NCBI GenBank assembly: GCA_017551215.1
Contig: JAFZMA010000110.1
Coordinates: 1 to 20,773, forward strand
Direction of reading: 5' to 3'
Source of the DNA: Bacteroidales bacterium
GTDB taxonomy: Bacteria > Bacteroidota > Bacteroidia > Bacteroidales > UBA932
DNA length: 20,773 bases
Positions 7,326 to 14,688 of the stretch are shown piece after piece. How positions within the stretch are numbered: position 1 is the stretch's first letter; every line of letters begins with the position of its first letter. A model generated the notes under the pieces. That model was not told the origin of the DNA and did no database searches. It saw nothing but the letters and a program-made list of their open reading frames with translations. The position numbers and the translations under genes were made by a program.

Positions 7326-7698
7326 AAAAGAAAGACTAATATCATTGCTGGAAGACATAATCAAAGAAACAGATATTCTTTTTGAAATGTCCGAGCAGAT
7401 AAAGACTCCGGATGATTTTGTTATGGACATGTCTGGAATGATTCTTTTCAGGGCTTGCAGCATGAGCCTTCAATATATCACGGAATGCTTTGTGAAAATA
7501 AAGAACAATTACGGTGTGGATTTTTTCAAGCCTTATTCATCAATACCATGGCAATCTGTATTCGGAATGAGGAATTTTCTTTCTCACGGTTATGGAGATG
7601 TTGACTCGGAAAGTATCTTCAACACCATAAAAACCGACATTCCGGATTTGCTCAAAGTCACAGAACAAATGCTCGCCGACGTAAAGGCACAGAAATAA
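7315..7698 (+). CDS. hepT: HEPN-domain toxin (HepT-like ribonuclease)
   Basis: A 127-residue all-helical protein. The HEPN catalytic signature Rx4HxY is present as RNFLSHGY (Arg86, His91, Tyr93). In HepT the Arg and His form the RNase centre, and the Tyr is the residue AMPylated by MntA. The gene starts inside the 3' end of the antitoxin gene, in a different frame, with an AAAAGGAGG stretch just upstream that is an unusually good Shine-Dalgarno sequence for this window. The start and the overlap are typical of MntA/HepT operons. It is convergent with the GH77 gene, with 20 bases between the stops. Toxin activity is inferred from the family and the intact residues. Confidence 0.87.
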   Translation: MFPEKERLISLLEDIIKETDILFEMSEQIKTPDDFVMDMSGMILFRACSMSLQYITECFVKIKNNYGVDFFKPYSSIPWQSVFGMRNFLSHGYGDVDSESIFNTIKTDIPDLLKVTEQMLADVKAQK

Positions 7699-7714
7699 AA
7701 TGACCTTTGGGGCC
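7694..7714 (-). repeat. Right copy of the 21-bp inverted repeat pair
   Basis: On the minus strand this contains AAGGTCATTTTATTT and matches 1511-1531 at 20 of 21 positions. It starts five bases after the GH77 stop on the minus strand and overlaps the last bases of hepT. The copies bracket 6.2 kb holding the ATPase, exported hydrolases, radA and the toxin-antitoxin pair. Confidence 0.75.
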
Positions 7715-7718
7715 CTTG

Positions 7719-9902
7719 TTACCCTAGGCGGTTGGAGCCGCTGATGAGCCCATGGATGAGGGTGTTGAGAGGGTCTGATTTTATCAGGCTCTCCATTGTC
7801 ATGTGGCAGCGGTATTTCCAGACATGGGCCTTGTCGTCCGGGTCATTAATCCTCTCGGAGTAAGGGAAGCGAGTGCGGGTCTTGGAGTCAAGGCTCAGCC
7901 AGTCCTGGAAGGTAACCATGGCAAACATGCTTTCCTTTCCCAAGATCTTTTTCAGTTCATTCAGGCACTCCTCTTTGGTGGAGTCATAGAACGTTTTCTT
8001 CTTGTCCTCAGACTTGAAAGAGATGCTCTTGAGCTTTTCCCCGAGCCAGATGCGGAGCGTCCTGCCATCTGAGGATGAGGTGTATACGGTGCTGAGATAG
8101 GAAAGGTTTTCATCTTTCTTCTCAGCGATGTGCTGACTCAGTATTCTCAGGTTTTCCCAGCCGTTGCCCCATACCATCATGTTGGAAGCCGCAACAATCT
8201 GAGGAATCATCTTGTTGTAAATCTGAAGGTCATCTCCCTGGCAGACGATGGTAGAAGGAATGCTGAACAGATCCAAATAGCTGCTGAGGACCCTGATTCT
8301 CTTTTTCCACCACATGAAGTTTTCCTTTTCCAGCTCTTTCCAGTTGAAAACGGCAAATCCGTTCTTGTCCACCCCGTTGAAAAGATGAGGGAATTTCCAG
8401 CAATCCACGCTGAGAGGAACAACGTTCATCTGCAATTCTCCCTTGAGGGCGATTCCCTTTGAATGGGCATAAGATATCACATGGCCAAGCTGCCGGAACA
8501 GATGATACTGTATCCAGATATGAAGCTGGGTGCGGTGATGAATCAGCTGGATTCTTTCCCAGGACAGTTTGGACAGGACAGGATGTGTTGCCGCGTATGT
8601 CTTGCTGAGAACTTTTCCGCCGAAGGCCACGGAAATGTCTTCCGAATAGGTCTTGAAATCATCCCAGGCGGAATAGTCTGCAGTCTTGTAAATATCTCTT
8701 AAAGAGCAGAAAAGGGCATAGCCATACAGCCAGTCCTTATGCTCGTTCATGAACTTGTAGAAGTCCGGGTGCGCACTGTCTTTCTTTCCATTCTGGATGA
8801 AGAGTTCCTCCAGATAATTCATCTTGAATGCGTAGAGGTCTTCCCAGTCTATACTTGCCCTGCGGGCTAGAGATTTCATGTCTCTTGCAGCATCCTTTGC
8901 CTTGCCGGAATCCGCTAATGTTCCCAAGGAGTTCAGGCTCAGAAACAGCGGGTTGATTCCCAAAGAAGAAATGCAGTTGTACGGAGAAGAATCCTTGCCG
9001 GTAAAAGTCTGGGTGGTATCGTTTATAGGGAGAATTTCCAGAACTCTCATTCCCGTCTTTTGCGCCCAGTCTACCATAGGCTTCAGGTCTTCTATGGTTC
9101 CGCATCCGTCCGGATTCTCGCTCCTTAGTGAGAATAGCGGCACGCAGCAACCGGCAAACCGTCCCCAGGCCGGAGGGAACTTTACCTGGGAATGTTCTAC
9201 TATCACTGTCTCGTTCTTTCCTATCTGAGGAATCTCCACCTGCCTTTCTGTACCAGCTGCAAGTTCTTCAAATACAGACATTCCGGTTTTGTCATTGACC
9301 ATTGCAAGGCGGTAACGCCAAGTCTGTCCGCTGCAGCCTTCCGTGGAGAAACTTGCAATCCATTTAAGACCCTTGAGCCGGGCCATCTTCACCCCGTTTT
9401 CCGGCTTCCAGTTGCCCAGATTATTTCCCTCTCCGCAAAGTACAATGCGGCAGTCTTTTGGAACGTTAGGCACAACTGCCCTCACTATCAGTTCATGGTT
9501 GCGCTTGTGTGTCTGGGTGTAAGGGCTGTAGTTTGTTCCGTAGAACACATGTGCAAAAGGATCCGTGAGGAAAGGCGCTTCCTCTGTGTATTCCTGCCAG
9601 TGGTCTATACTCTCTATTTTTACAGTCGCCGAGTTAAGAGCTATTCTTCTTCCTCCTCCCACCTCGTATCTGAGGGTTCCGTCTGTCCTCTTGACAAAGT
9701 ATTTGTAACGGAGCACTCTCTCTTTCAGGGAATCGAACTGCAGGCGGGCTTCCCAGACAGTTTCTCCGGCCTGGTTCTTTCCGGAGTCTTTCATCTTGAA
9801 GGCGTTATCCGGATAATATTTTCCCAAAAGGGGAGATGAACCGGTGATATAAACCTCTTCACCTGGAAGGGTATCCACTCTCACTCTGAAGTATATGTTC
9901 AT
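7719..9902 (-). CDS. CBM20-CBM20-GH77 family protein, probable inactive 4-alpha-glucanotransferase
   Basis: A 727-residue relative of Bacteroidota MalQ/DPE2 (4-alpha-glucanotransferase), which normally run to about 900 residues. Two starch-binding CBM20 domains come first (about 1-105 and 136-225). The GH77 barrel then starts well: WGRFAGCCVPLFSLRSE, GTIEDLKPMVDWAQKTG, LEILPINDTT and SSPYNCISSLGINPLF. The C-terminal part is also conserved (FQDWLSLD, ERINDPDDKAHVWKYRCH). The catalytic middle is not. Where the family has RIDH with the nucleophile Asp, this protein has FSIPST (Pro549). The acid/base Glu segment (E-D/N-L-G) reads WGNGWENL, and the GAPPD...GQxWG loop is shortened away. Only the third acid, near Asp612, seems to remain. 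No frameshift or stop interrupts it, so it looks like a maintained glucan-binding protein without transferase activity. It is cotranscribed with the flippase-like gene (ATGA overlap). Confidence 0.85.
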   Translation of the reverse strand: MNIYFRVRVDTLPGEEVYITGSSPLLGKYYPDNAFKMKDSGKNQAGETVWEARLQFDSLKERVLRYKYFVKRTDGTLRYEVGGGRRIALNSATVKIESIDHWQEYTEEAPFLTDPFAHVFYGTNYSPYTQTHKRNHELIVRAVVPNVPKDCRIVLCGEGNNLGNWKPENGVKMARLKGLKWIASFSTEGCSGQTWRYRLAMVNDKTGMSVFEELAAGTERQVEIPQIGKNETVIVEHSQVKFPPAWGRFAGCCVPLFSLRSENPDGCGTIEDLKPMVDWAQKTGMRVLEILPINDTTQTFTGKDSSPYNCISSLGINPLFLSLNSLGTLADSGKAKDAARDMKSLARRASIDWEDLYAFKMNYLEELFIQNGKKDSAHPDFYKFMNEHKDWLYGYALFCSLRDIYKTADYSAWDDFKTYSEDISVAFGGKVLSKTYAATHPVLSKLSWERIQLIHHRTQLHIWIQYHLFRQLGHVISYAHSKGIALKGELQMNVVPLSVDCWKFPHLFNGVDKNGFAVFNWKELEKENFMWWKKRIRVLSSYLDLFSIPSTIVCQGDDLQIYNKMIPQIVAASNMMVWGNGWENLRILSQHIAEKKDENLSYLSTVYTSSSDGRTLRIWLGEKLKSISFKSEDKKKTFYDSTKEECLNELKKILGKESMFAMVTFQDWLSLDSKTRTRFPYSERINDPDDKAHVWKYRCHMTMESLIKSDPLNTLIHGLISGSNRLG

Positions 9903-10930
9903 GACCGGGCTTGTTTTCTTTTATATAAAGCGTAGTAAATCAGAGAAATGACGCCGCAAAGAATCATGGAAGCCGCCTGGGATTCGTGGCTGATGGTTGC
10001 AAATACAACTCCGTCGTTCCACGGAACCGCGTATACTTCCGATGCCGCCAGGGCGATTATGAAATGATAGGCACCTATACCTCCCTGCACCGGTATCACC
10101 CATCCGAAACTCCCCACCACCATCAGGAAGAACGCGTCTTTCCAGCCGAGTCCCTCAAGAACCGGAAATGCCTCTATGGTAAAGTAGCTTGTGGCATAGA
10201 AGCTGCTCCACAAGAGTATGGTATACAGGAAGAAAAGCCATTTGTGCTTCATTTTGAAGGCCGCCTTTATTCCCTGCCAAAGATTGGAGAGGAAACCTAT
10301 GATTTTTGCCCCGGCCTTTGTCTGGGAGATTCTTTTGCGAAAGGCGAATATCAGAATTGCAAGAACAACTATAGCGGCAAGAGTAATGAATACTATCCTC
10401 AGCGATGAGGATGTGAAATTGCCGGAGGCTGGGTCTATCATCTGAGTGGAGAAGAATTCACCGAATTCGTTCCAGCAAATCATAGCGAATACTACGCCAA
10501 TCATTATAAGGCAGAAAAGATCCCAAGCCCTTTCCGCAACTACTGTGCCTATGGCACCTTCAAACGTGGTGTTTTTCTTGAGTGTGCTAACCACTCCGCA
10601 GCGGGCCACCTCTCCGATTCTAGGGAAAGCGAAGTTGGCCAGATTGCCAATAGAAACGCCGTGGTAGGAAGCCCATACAGAGGAATCCCTGTCTATCTGC
10701 AGGAGCAGCATTTTCCATCTGGCTCCGCGAATCAGATACTCGAAGAATCCCATTGAAATGGCCAGGAGAATCCACCCCCAGCGGCAGGAGGCCAGGCCGT
10801 CTACAAATTCTCCCCAGCTGATTTTCCTGAAACTGTAATACAGCAGCACGATTGCCAAAGCCAGCATCAGGACATATTGGACTATATATTTTGCGGAAAA
10901 CCGTTTGGTTTTTCCTTCTGACATACTCAC
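9899..10930 (-). CDS. Flippase-like integral membrane protein (UPF0104 / LPG synthase TM family)
   Basis: A 343-residue multi-pass inner-membrane protein with about eight hydrophobic segments. The first segments read VLMLALAIVLLYYSF then GWILLAISMGFFEYLIRGARW; this early Arg-Trp pair is typical of the family (PF03706). The family includes the membrane half of lysylphosphatidylglycerol synthase (MprF) and many stand-alone proteins thought to move lipids or lipid-linked molecules. The soluble aminoacyl-transferase half of MprF is absent, so lysyl-PG synthesis is not expected. Its stop overlaps the start of the GH77 gene by four bases (ATGA). It is divergent from the PfkB operon across 72 bases. 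Substrate unknown. Confidence 0.85.
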   Translation of the reverse strand: MSMSEGKTKRFSAKYIVQYVLMLALAIVLLYYSFRKISWGEFVDGLASCRWGWILLAISMGFFEYLIRGARWKMLLLQIDRDSSVWASYHGVSIGNLANFAFPRIGEVARCGVVSTLKKNTTFEGAIGTVVAERAWDLFCLIMIGVVFAMICWNEFGEFFSTQMIDPASGNFTSSSLRIVFITLAAIVVLAILIFAFRKRISQTKAGAKIIGFLSNLWQGIKAAFKMKHKWLFFLYTILLWSSFYATSYFTIEAFPVLEGLGWKDAFFLMVVGSFGWVIPVQGGIGAYHFIIALAASEVYAVPWNDGVVFATISHESQAASMILCGVISLIYYALYKRKQARS

Positions 10931-10949
10931 TCTTTTTTACGAACGAGAA

Positions 10950-10957
10950 CAAATTTA
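10950..10957 (-). promoter_or_regulatory. -7 box for the flippase-GH77 operon
   Basis: On the minus strand this reads TAAATTTG, matching TAnnTTTG, 19 bases before the ATG. It lies 14 bases from the opposite -7 box of the kinase operon. Confidence 0.5.
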
Positions 10958-10971
10958 CACAAAATAAATGA

Positions 10972-10979
10972 TACCTTTG
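10972..10979 (+). promoter_or_regulatory. -7 box for the PfkB kinase operon
   Basis: TACCTTTG matches TAnnTTTG and ends 23 bases before the ATG at 11003. An AAAGGAG at 10981-10987 lies too far from the ATG for a normal ribosome binding site. The -33 region would overlap the divergent promoter. Confidence 0.55.
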
Positions 10980-11002
10980 TAAAGGAGCAAAATTTACACT
11001 GA

Positions 11003-11992
11003 ATGAAATCTGTCATAGGAATCGGCAATGCGCTTACAGACGTTCTGGCGGTGATGCCGGATACCTCAATTCTGAAAAAATACAATCTGCCCATAGGCAG
11101 TATGCAATGGGTAAACAGAAAGACCGCAAACGGAATCTGGGAAGACATCAAAGACCTTAAAATCCAGATAGTTCCCGGAGGCAGTGCGGCCAATACAATT
11201 ACCGGTACGGCAGTTTTGGGAATGAGAAGCGGCTTTGTGGGAATGGTGGGAGACGATGCTCCGGGGCGCCTGTTCCGGGAAAGCCAGGAGAGCATAGGCA
11301 TACATCCGGTTCTTCTCACAGGAATGGATGCCAGCGGAAGGGCCATTGTGTTCATAACTCCTCCAAACGCGGAGCGTACGTTTGCGGACTACATGGGAGC
11401 ATCCCTGGAACTTGGAGCTAACGATCTCAAGGATTATTTCTTTGCCGGATATGACATACTCCATCTGGAGGGCTATCTGGTTCAGAACCACGCTCTTGTA
11501 CGCCGCGCGGCAGAGATTGGCAAGACGCTTGGAATGACCATATCCATAGACCTTGCAAGCTACAACGTTGTGGAGAGCAACTACGAATTCCTGCACGAGA
11601 TAGTGGAAAAATATGTAGACATAGTCTTTGCCAACGAGTCTGAAGCCAAGGCCTTTACCCACAAAGCTCCGGAGGAGGCCCTGGATGCCATCTCCCGCGT
11701 AGCCAAAATAGCCGTGGTAAAAGTTGGGAAAGAGGGCTCCATGGTCAAGAGCGGAGACGAAGTTTTCCGTATAGAGCCATTCCTGGCAAACGCCGTGGAC
11801 GCTACCGGTGCAGGAGACCTGTATGCTGCAGGTTTCCTCTATGGCTACGCACAGGACCTTCCACTGGGAACGTGCGGAAAGATAGGCTCTTACGTTTCTT
11901 CAAGAATAGTGGAGGTTGTGGGAACCAAACTGGACAGCAATTCCTGGAAAACCATTAAGGAAGAAGTTGCCGGAATTATAGCGGAGGGATAG
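11003..11992 (+). CDS. PfkB-family kinase, probably adenosine kinase
   Basis: A ribokinase-fold sugar/nucleoside kinase of 329 residues. The N terminus IGIGNALTDVLAVMP and the run YNLPIGSMQWV match the adenosine-kinase-like subgroup common in Bacteroidota. PGGSAANT (58-65) is the first PfkB signature. DATGAGDLYAAGFLYG (from residue 266) is the second; its Asp272 is the expected catalytic base and GAG the anion hole. It would phosphorylate a nucleoside or sugar with ATP in the cytoplasm; adenosine is the best guess, inosine/guanosine or a sugar being alternatives. It leads an operon with a histidine kinase (one-base gap) and a response regulator, an unexpected pairing. Confidence 0.87.
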   Translation: MKSVIGIGNALTDVLAVMPDTSILKKYNLPIGSMQWVNRKTANGIWEDIKDLKIQIVPGGSAANTITGTAVLGMRSGFVGMVGDDAPGRLFRESQESIGIHPVLLTGMDASGRAIVFITPPNAERTFADYMGASLELGANDLKDYFFAGYDILHLEGYLVQNHALVRRAAEIGKTLGMTISIDLASYNVVESNYEFLHEIVEKYVDIVFANESEAKAFTHKAPEEALDAISRVAKIAVVKVGKEGSMVKSGDEVFRIEPFLANAVDATGAGDLYAAGFLYGYAQDLPLGTCGKIGSYVSSRIVEVVGTKLDSNSWKTIKEEVAGIIAEG

Positions 11993-11993
11993 G

Positions 11994-13340
11994 ATGAAAC
12001 TGTACTTCAAGATATTGGCCATAGTTGCCGCGGTTGCCCTGCTTCCGTTGCAGTACGTGCTTTTGCTGAAGGTTTACAACTCCCTGGAAAAGAATCTATA
12101 CACTACTGTTGACGAATGTTTCCGCAATGCCGTGGAGCAGGAATCTATGGCCCGTTTCAACAGGATTATGGACACATCTCAGGCATTCGCAGGCCAGACT
12201 TATCTTAACACCGGAATGCTGGTGGGCGTAAATGATTTTCTCCAGGCCCGAGGCAGCAGCGTTAACATTGACACTCTCCGCTCCCTGTTTGCGGAAAACC
12301 TTGCGGACAAGGAGCTCCAGAGCCTGAGTTTCAACGTGCTAGAAACCCGCAACGACACCAATTTCTACCACACTGCAGATGATTTCCTCAGCGATCCGAC
12401 CATGGAGAAAACGTCTTTCTCCTCACTCACCACGCACATTGTTCCAACGTCCTCTGACCTTTCAAAAGGCGTGGTGGCGGAGATAAGCAACCCTTACAGG
12501 GCGATTCTTCCATCGCTGAAGATGCTGATAATCTTCTCAATGCTTATTGCACTGTTTGTGATATGGTGCCTTTACAAGATGATCCGCACTTTGGGCAAGG
12601 TGAATTTTATCAACAACCTCAGGAAAGACCACACTTACGCGATGATTCACGATATGAAGACACCACTGTCTTCCATCATGATAATCGCTGAGGATTTCAA
12701 GGATAATCCGGCCATTGCGTCGAACCCGGAAACGGCTGAGCAACTGAAGATTCTGGATGACGAGTGCGCCCATCTCAACAGAATTTGCGAGAAGGTCATA
12801 AACGTTGCCAAGGTAGACAACAAGAAGCTTAAATTCGTTTACGAGAAAATAGATCTGGAGGAGTTCTTTTCCGGTATAAAGAACAGGCTGATGGCGCTTT
12901 ATCCGGAACCTGGCGATTCGGAAAGCAAAGATGCAAAGAAAGCGGTTTCTTTCTCCGCAGACCTTTCCCAGGAGAAATGGCTGATAGCGGACCGCCTGTA
13001 TTTGACAGAAATTGTTGATAATCTGATAGACAATTCAATCAAGTATTCCGGCCGGGAAGTGAAGATAAACCTCAGAAGCGTCAGGCGGGGAAAGATTACA
13101 GAGCTCAGGCTGAAAGATGATGGCAGCGGATTCTCCCAGGAGGCCTCAAAGCGCCTGTTCAAGAAGTTTGAGAGGGGAGAGAATACGGTTGGCATTTCCG
13201 GGCACGGAATAGGTCTGAACTATGTCTACCAGCTGATGAAGTTCTTTGGCGGCTATGTGAAGATAGACAGCCAGATAGGCTTGTTCACGGAGGTCATTCT
13301 GGGCTTCCCGTCCAAACGTCAATTTGAAATAGAGGAATAG
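11994..13340 (+). CDS. Membrane sensor histidine kinase
   Basis: A 448-residue two-component sensor. One transmembrane helix at about 5-25 and another at about 175-196 bound a periplasmic sensor region of roughly 150 residues that I do not recognise. The dimerisation/phosphoacceptor segment is YAMIHDMKTPLSS with His219. The ATPase domain shows the N box EIVDNLIDNSIKYS (about 337-350), G1 KDDGSGF (about 373) and G2 GHGIGLNYV (about 402). All catalytic elements are intact. There is no HAMP domain of normal length between the second helix and the His segment. It would autophosphorylate His219 and pass the phosphate to the regulator encoded three bases downstream. It resembles the RprX/PhoR class; the signal is unknown. 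Confidence 0.93.
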   Translation: MKLYFKILAIVAAVALLPLQYVLLLKVYNSLEKNLYTTVDECFRNAVEQESMARFNRIMDTSQAFAGQTYLNTGMLVGVNDFLQARGSSVNIDTLRSLFAENLADKELQSLSFNVLETRNDTNFYHTADDFLSDPTMEKTSFSSLTTHIVPTSSDLSKGVVAEISNPYRAILPSLKMLIIFSMLIALFVIWCLYKMIRTLGKVNFINNLRKDHTYAMIHDMKTPLSSIMIIAEDFKDNPAIASNPETAEQLKILDDECAHLNRICEKVINVAKVDNKKLKFVYEKIDLEEFFSGIKNRLMALYPEPGDSESKDAKKAVSFSADLSQEKWLIADRLYLTEIVDNLIDNSIKYSGREVKINLRSVRRGKITELRLKDDGSGFSQEASKRLFKKFERGENTVGISGHGIGLNYVYQLMKFFGGYVKIDSQIGLFTEVILGFPSKRQFEIEE

Positions 13341-13343
13341 ATT

Positions 13344-14012
13344 ATGATAAGACTGCTGATTGTAGAAGACGATACCAACCTCAGCTTCCTGATAAAGAAG
13401 AAGCTGGAAAAACAGGGAGACTACATGGTGGAAACCGCTGTGGACGGAAAGGAAGGCCTGAGGCTCATTACCTCTTTCCGCCCGGATATTGTGGTATCCG
13501 ACCTTGAAATGGGAGACGGCATGGATGGCAACACCATGATAGAGAGAATCCGGGAAACCAAGAACGACATCCCGATTATAGTCCTGACAGGCAAGATGGA
13601 ATTCCTCAAGCAGAGTGGTGCCAACATGTACTTGAAAAAGCCGTTCAATGTTCAGCAGCTGGACCTTAATATCAAGTCCCTGCTTCAGCAGAAAGGCATA
13701 GGCACGGAATCGGACAACTCATACAAGATAGGCAAGTTCACTTTTGACACTTCTGCCAGAAGACTCATCCTCGGCGATGAGGAAATCCGCGTCACCCCAA
13801 CCGGAGCCAAAGTGCTGGAAATGCTCTGCCGGGAAATGGGCAAGTGCGTGGACCGCAAGAAGATACAGGGCACCATCTGGGGAGATTACGATAACGACAG
13901 TATCTCCCACAACCTGGATGTTCAGATAGACAAGCTCCGCGGCGCCCTCAAGGCAGACCCTAATGTCTCTATCGAGATAATAAAGAAAACCGGTATCATC
14001 CTCAAGGGCTGA
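13344..14012 (+). CDS. OmpR/PhoB-type response regulator
   Basis: A 222-residue cytoplasmic regulator. The receiver domain (1-115) has the acidic pair Asp9-Asp10, phosphoacceptor Asp53 (VVSDLEMG), Thr82 and Lys99 (LKKPF). A winged-helix DNA-binding domain follows (about 125-222), with FDTSARRL, VTPTGAKVLEMLCRE and a recognition-helix stretch SISHNLDVQIDKLRGAL. The stretch between Thr82 and the KPF motif is about five residues shorter than in PhoB, so helix alpha-4 looks shortened. It is the partner of the histidine kinase just upstream and is cotranscribed with it. Similar to RprY of Bacteroides in layout; target genes are unknown. Confidence 0.93.
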   Translation: MIRLLIVEDDTNLSFLIKKKLEKQGDYMVETAVDGKEGLRLITSFRPDIVVSDLEMGDGMDGNTMIERIRETKNDIPIIVLTGKMEFLKQSGANMYLKKPFNVQQLDLNIKSLLQQKGIGTESDNSYKIGKFTFDTSARRLILGDEEIRVTPTGAKVLEMLCREMGKCVDRKKIQGTIWGDYDNDSISHNLDVQIDKLRGALKADPNVSIEIIKKTGIILKG

Positions 14013-14024
14013 CACCGGCTTTTT
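13986..14024. terminator. Possible bidirectional terminator between convergent genes
   Basis: CCGGT (13990-13994) pairs with ACCGG (14014-14018); flanking A and T runs extend the stem with one bulged C. T-rich tails follow on both strands. It lies between the convergent response regulator and lipoprotein genes. The 19-base loop is long, so confidence is moderate. Confidence 0.4.
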
Positions 14025-14041
14025 CAATTTTTCCTTCCCGG

Positions 14042-14662
14042 TTATTTGTACATTTCAAAGCCAAGGCGGACTCCGTCGTAGTTTTTACTCAGATCGCTGA
14101 TGGTCTGAAGGTTGGCATTGCCGCTCATTGCTCCTGCAACCTGGAGGATATTCAGCAGTTTCTTGCTCTCGAAGTTGAGGTTGAGGCCTCTGGTAGAACG
14201 GGTGATGAATGCCGTGCTTGAGAGCAGCAGGCTCTTCATCTTCAGCGTTCCTGAATCAGGGTCGTAAGTGTAGGTTCCGTTCCAAGGAATGCCGTTGATT
14301 TTTGCCTGGAACTGATTGTCCTGTGTGAATGTGAAATAGGTGTTGTTTGCACTTACGCCAACCTGCTGGAATGTAGGTTCAAGTTTTGTCTTGATCTGTG
14401 CAGCAACTGCTGCTCCACCGGCTTTTGCAAGGAGATTTTCGCTGGTGAACGCGCAGGAAGGAGAATGGTATTTCCATGTGCCTACGAGTTGTGACTGCTC
14501 TATTCTGACCTTTCCGATAACAAGGTCTGCAATAGAGGTTATTGTGTTCTCGTTGCCGAGAGCGCCAAGGATGGATCCCAGAACATTTCCGGAATCGGTG
14601 CCCATTGTGCCGCAGCCTGCAAGCAGGGAAATGGCGGCAATCATTGAAAGAATCTTTTTCAT
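14042..14662 (-). CDS. DUF4923-like lipoprotein
   Basis: A 206-residue lipoprotein starting MKKILSMIAAISLLAGCGT, with a lipobox LLAGC and lipidated Cys17. I chose this ATG because it gives a complete lipoprotein signal; an in-frame start 147 bases upstream would add a tail lying inside the kinase gene with no signal. The mature part contains LVGTWKYHSPSCAF near residue 58, then a beta-rich region ending FEMYK. This resembles the DUF4923 family of Bacteroidota, whose function is not known. It is the last gene of the minus-strand operon, 26 bases after the nucleoside kinase, and has an A-rich leader. Location is probably periplasmic face of a membrane. Confidence 0.8.
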   Translation of the reverse strand: MKKILSMIAAISLLAGCGTMGTDSGNVLGSILGALGNENTITSIADLVIGKVRIEQSQLVGTWKYHSPSCAFTSENLLAKAGGAAVAAQIKTKLEPTFQQVGVSANNTYFTFTQDNQFQAKINGIPWNGTYTYDPDSGTLKMKSLLLSSTAFITRSTRGLNLNFESKKLLNILQVAGAMSGNANLQTISDLSKNYDGVRLGFEMYK

Positions 14663-14688
14663 ATCGGTTTGTTTTTTATTGTGTTTTG

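Noticed and set aside
1511..7714. A complete transposon bounded by the 21-bp inverted repeats
   Set aside because: The segment has no transposase or recombinase and includes the core gene radA; no target-site duplication is visible next to the repeats.
7699..7730. Hairpin terminator between hepT and the GH77 gene
   Set aside because: GGGGCCC and CCCTAGG runs are present, but there is no stable stem followed by a T run.
9192..9839. 215-codon open frame on the plus strand opposite the GH77 gene
   Set aside because: No domain or promoter; it is opposite conserved CBM20 coding sequence.
11066..11662. 198-codon open frame on the minus strand opposite the PfkB kinase
   Set aside because: Complement of a conserved kinase gene; no start signals and no recognisable domain.
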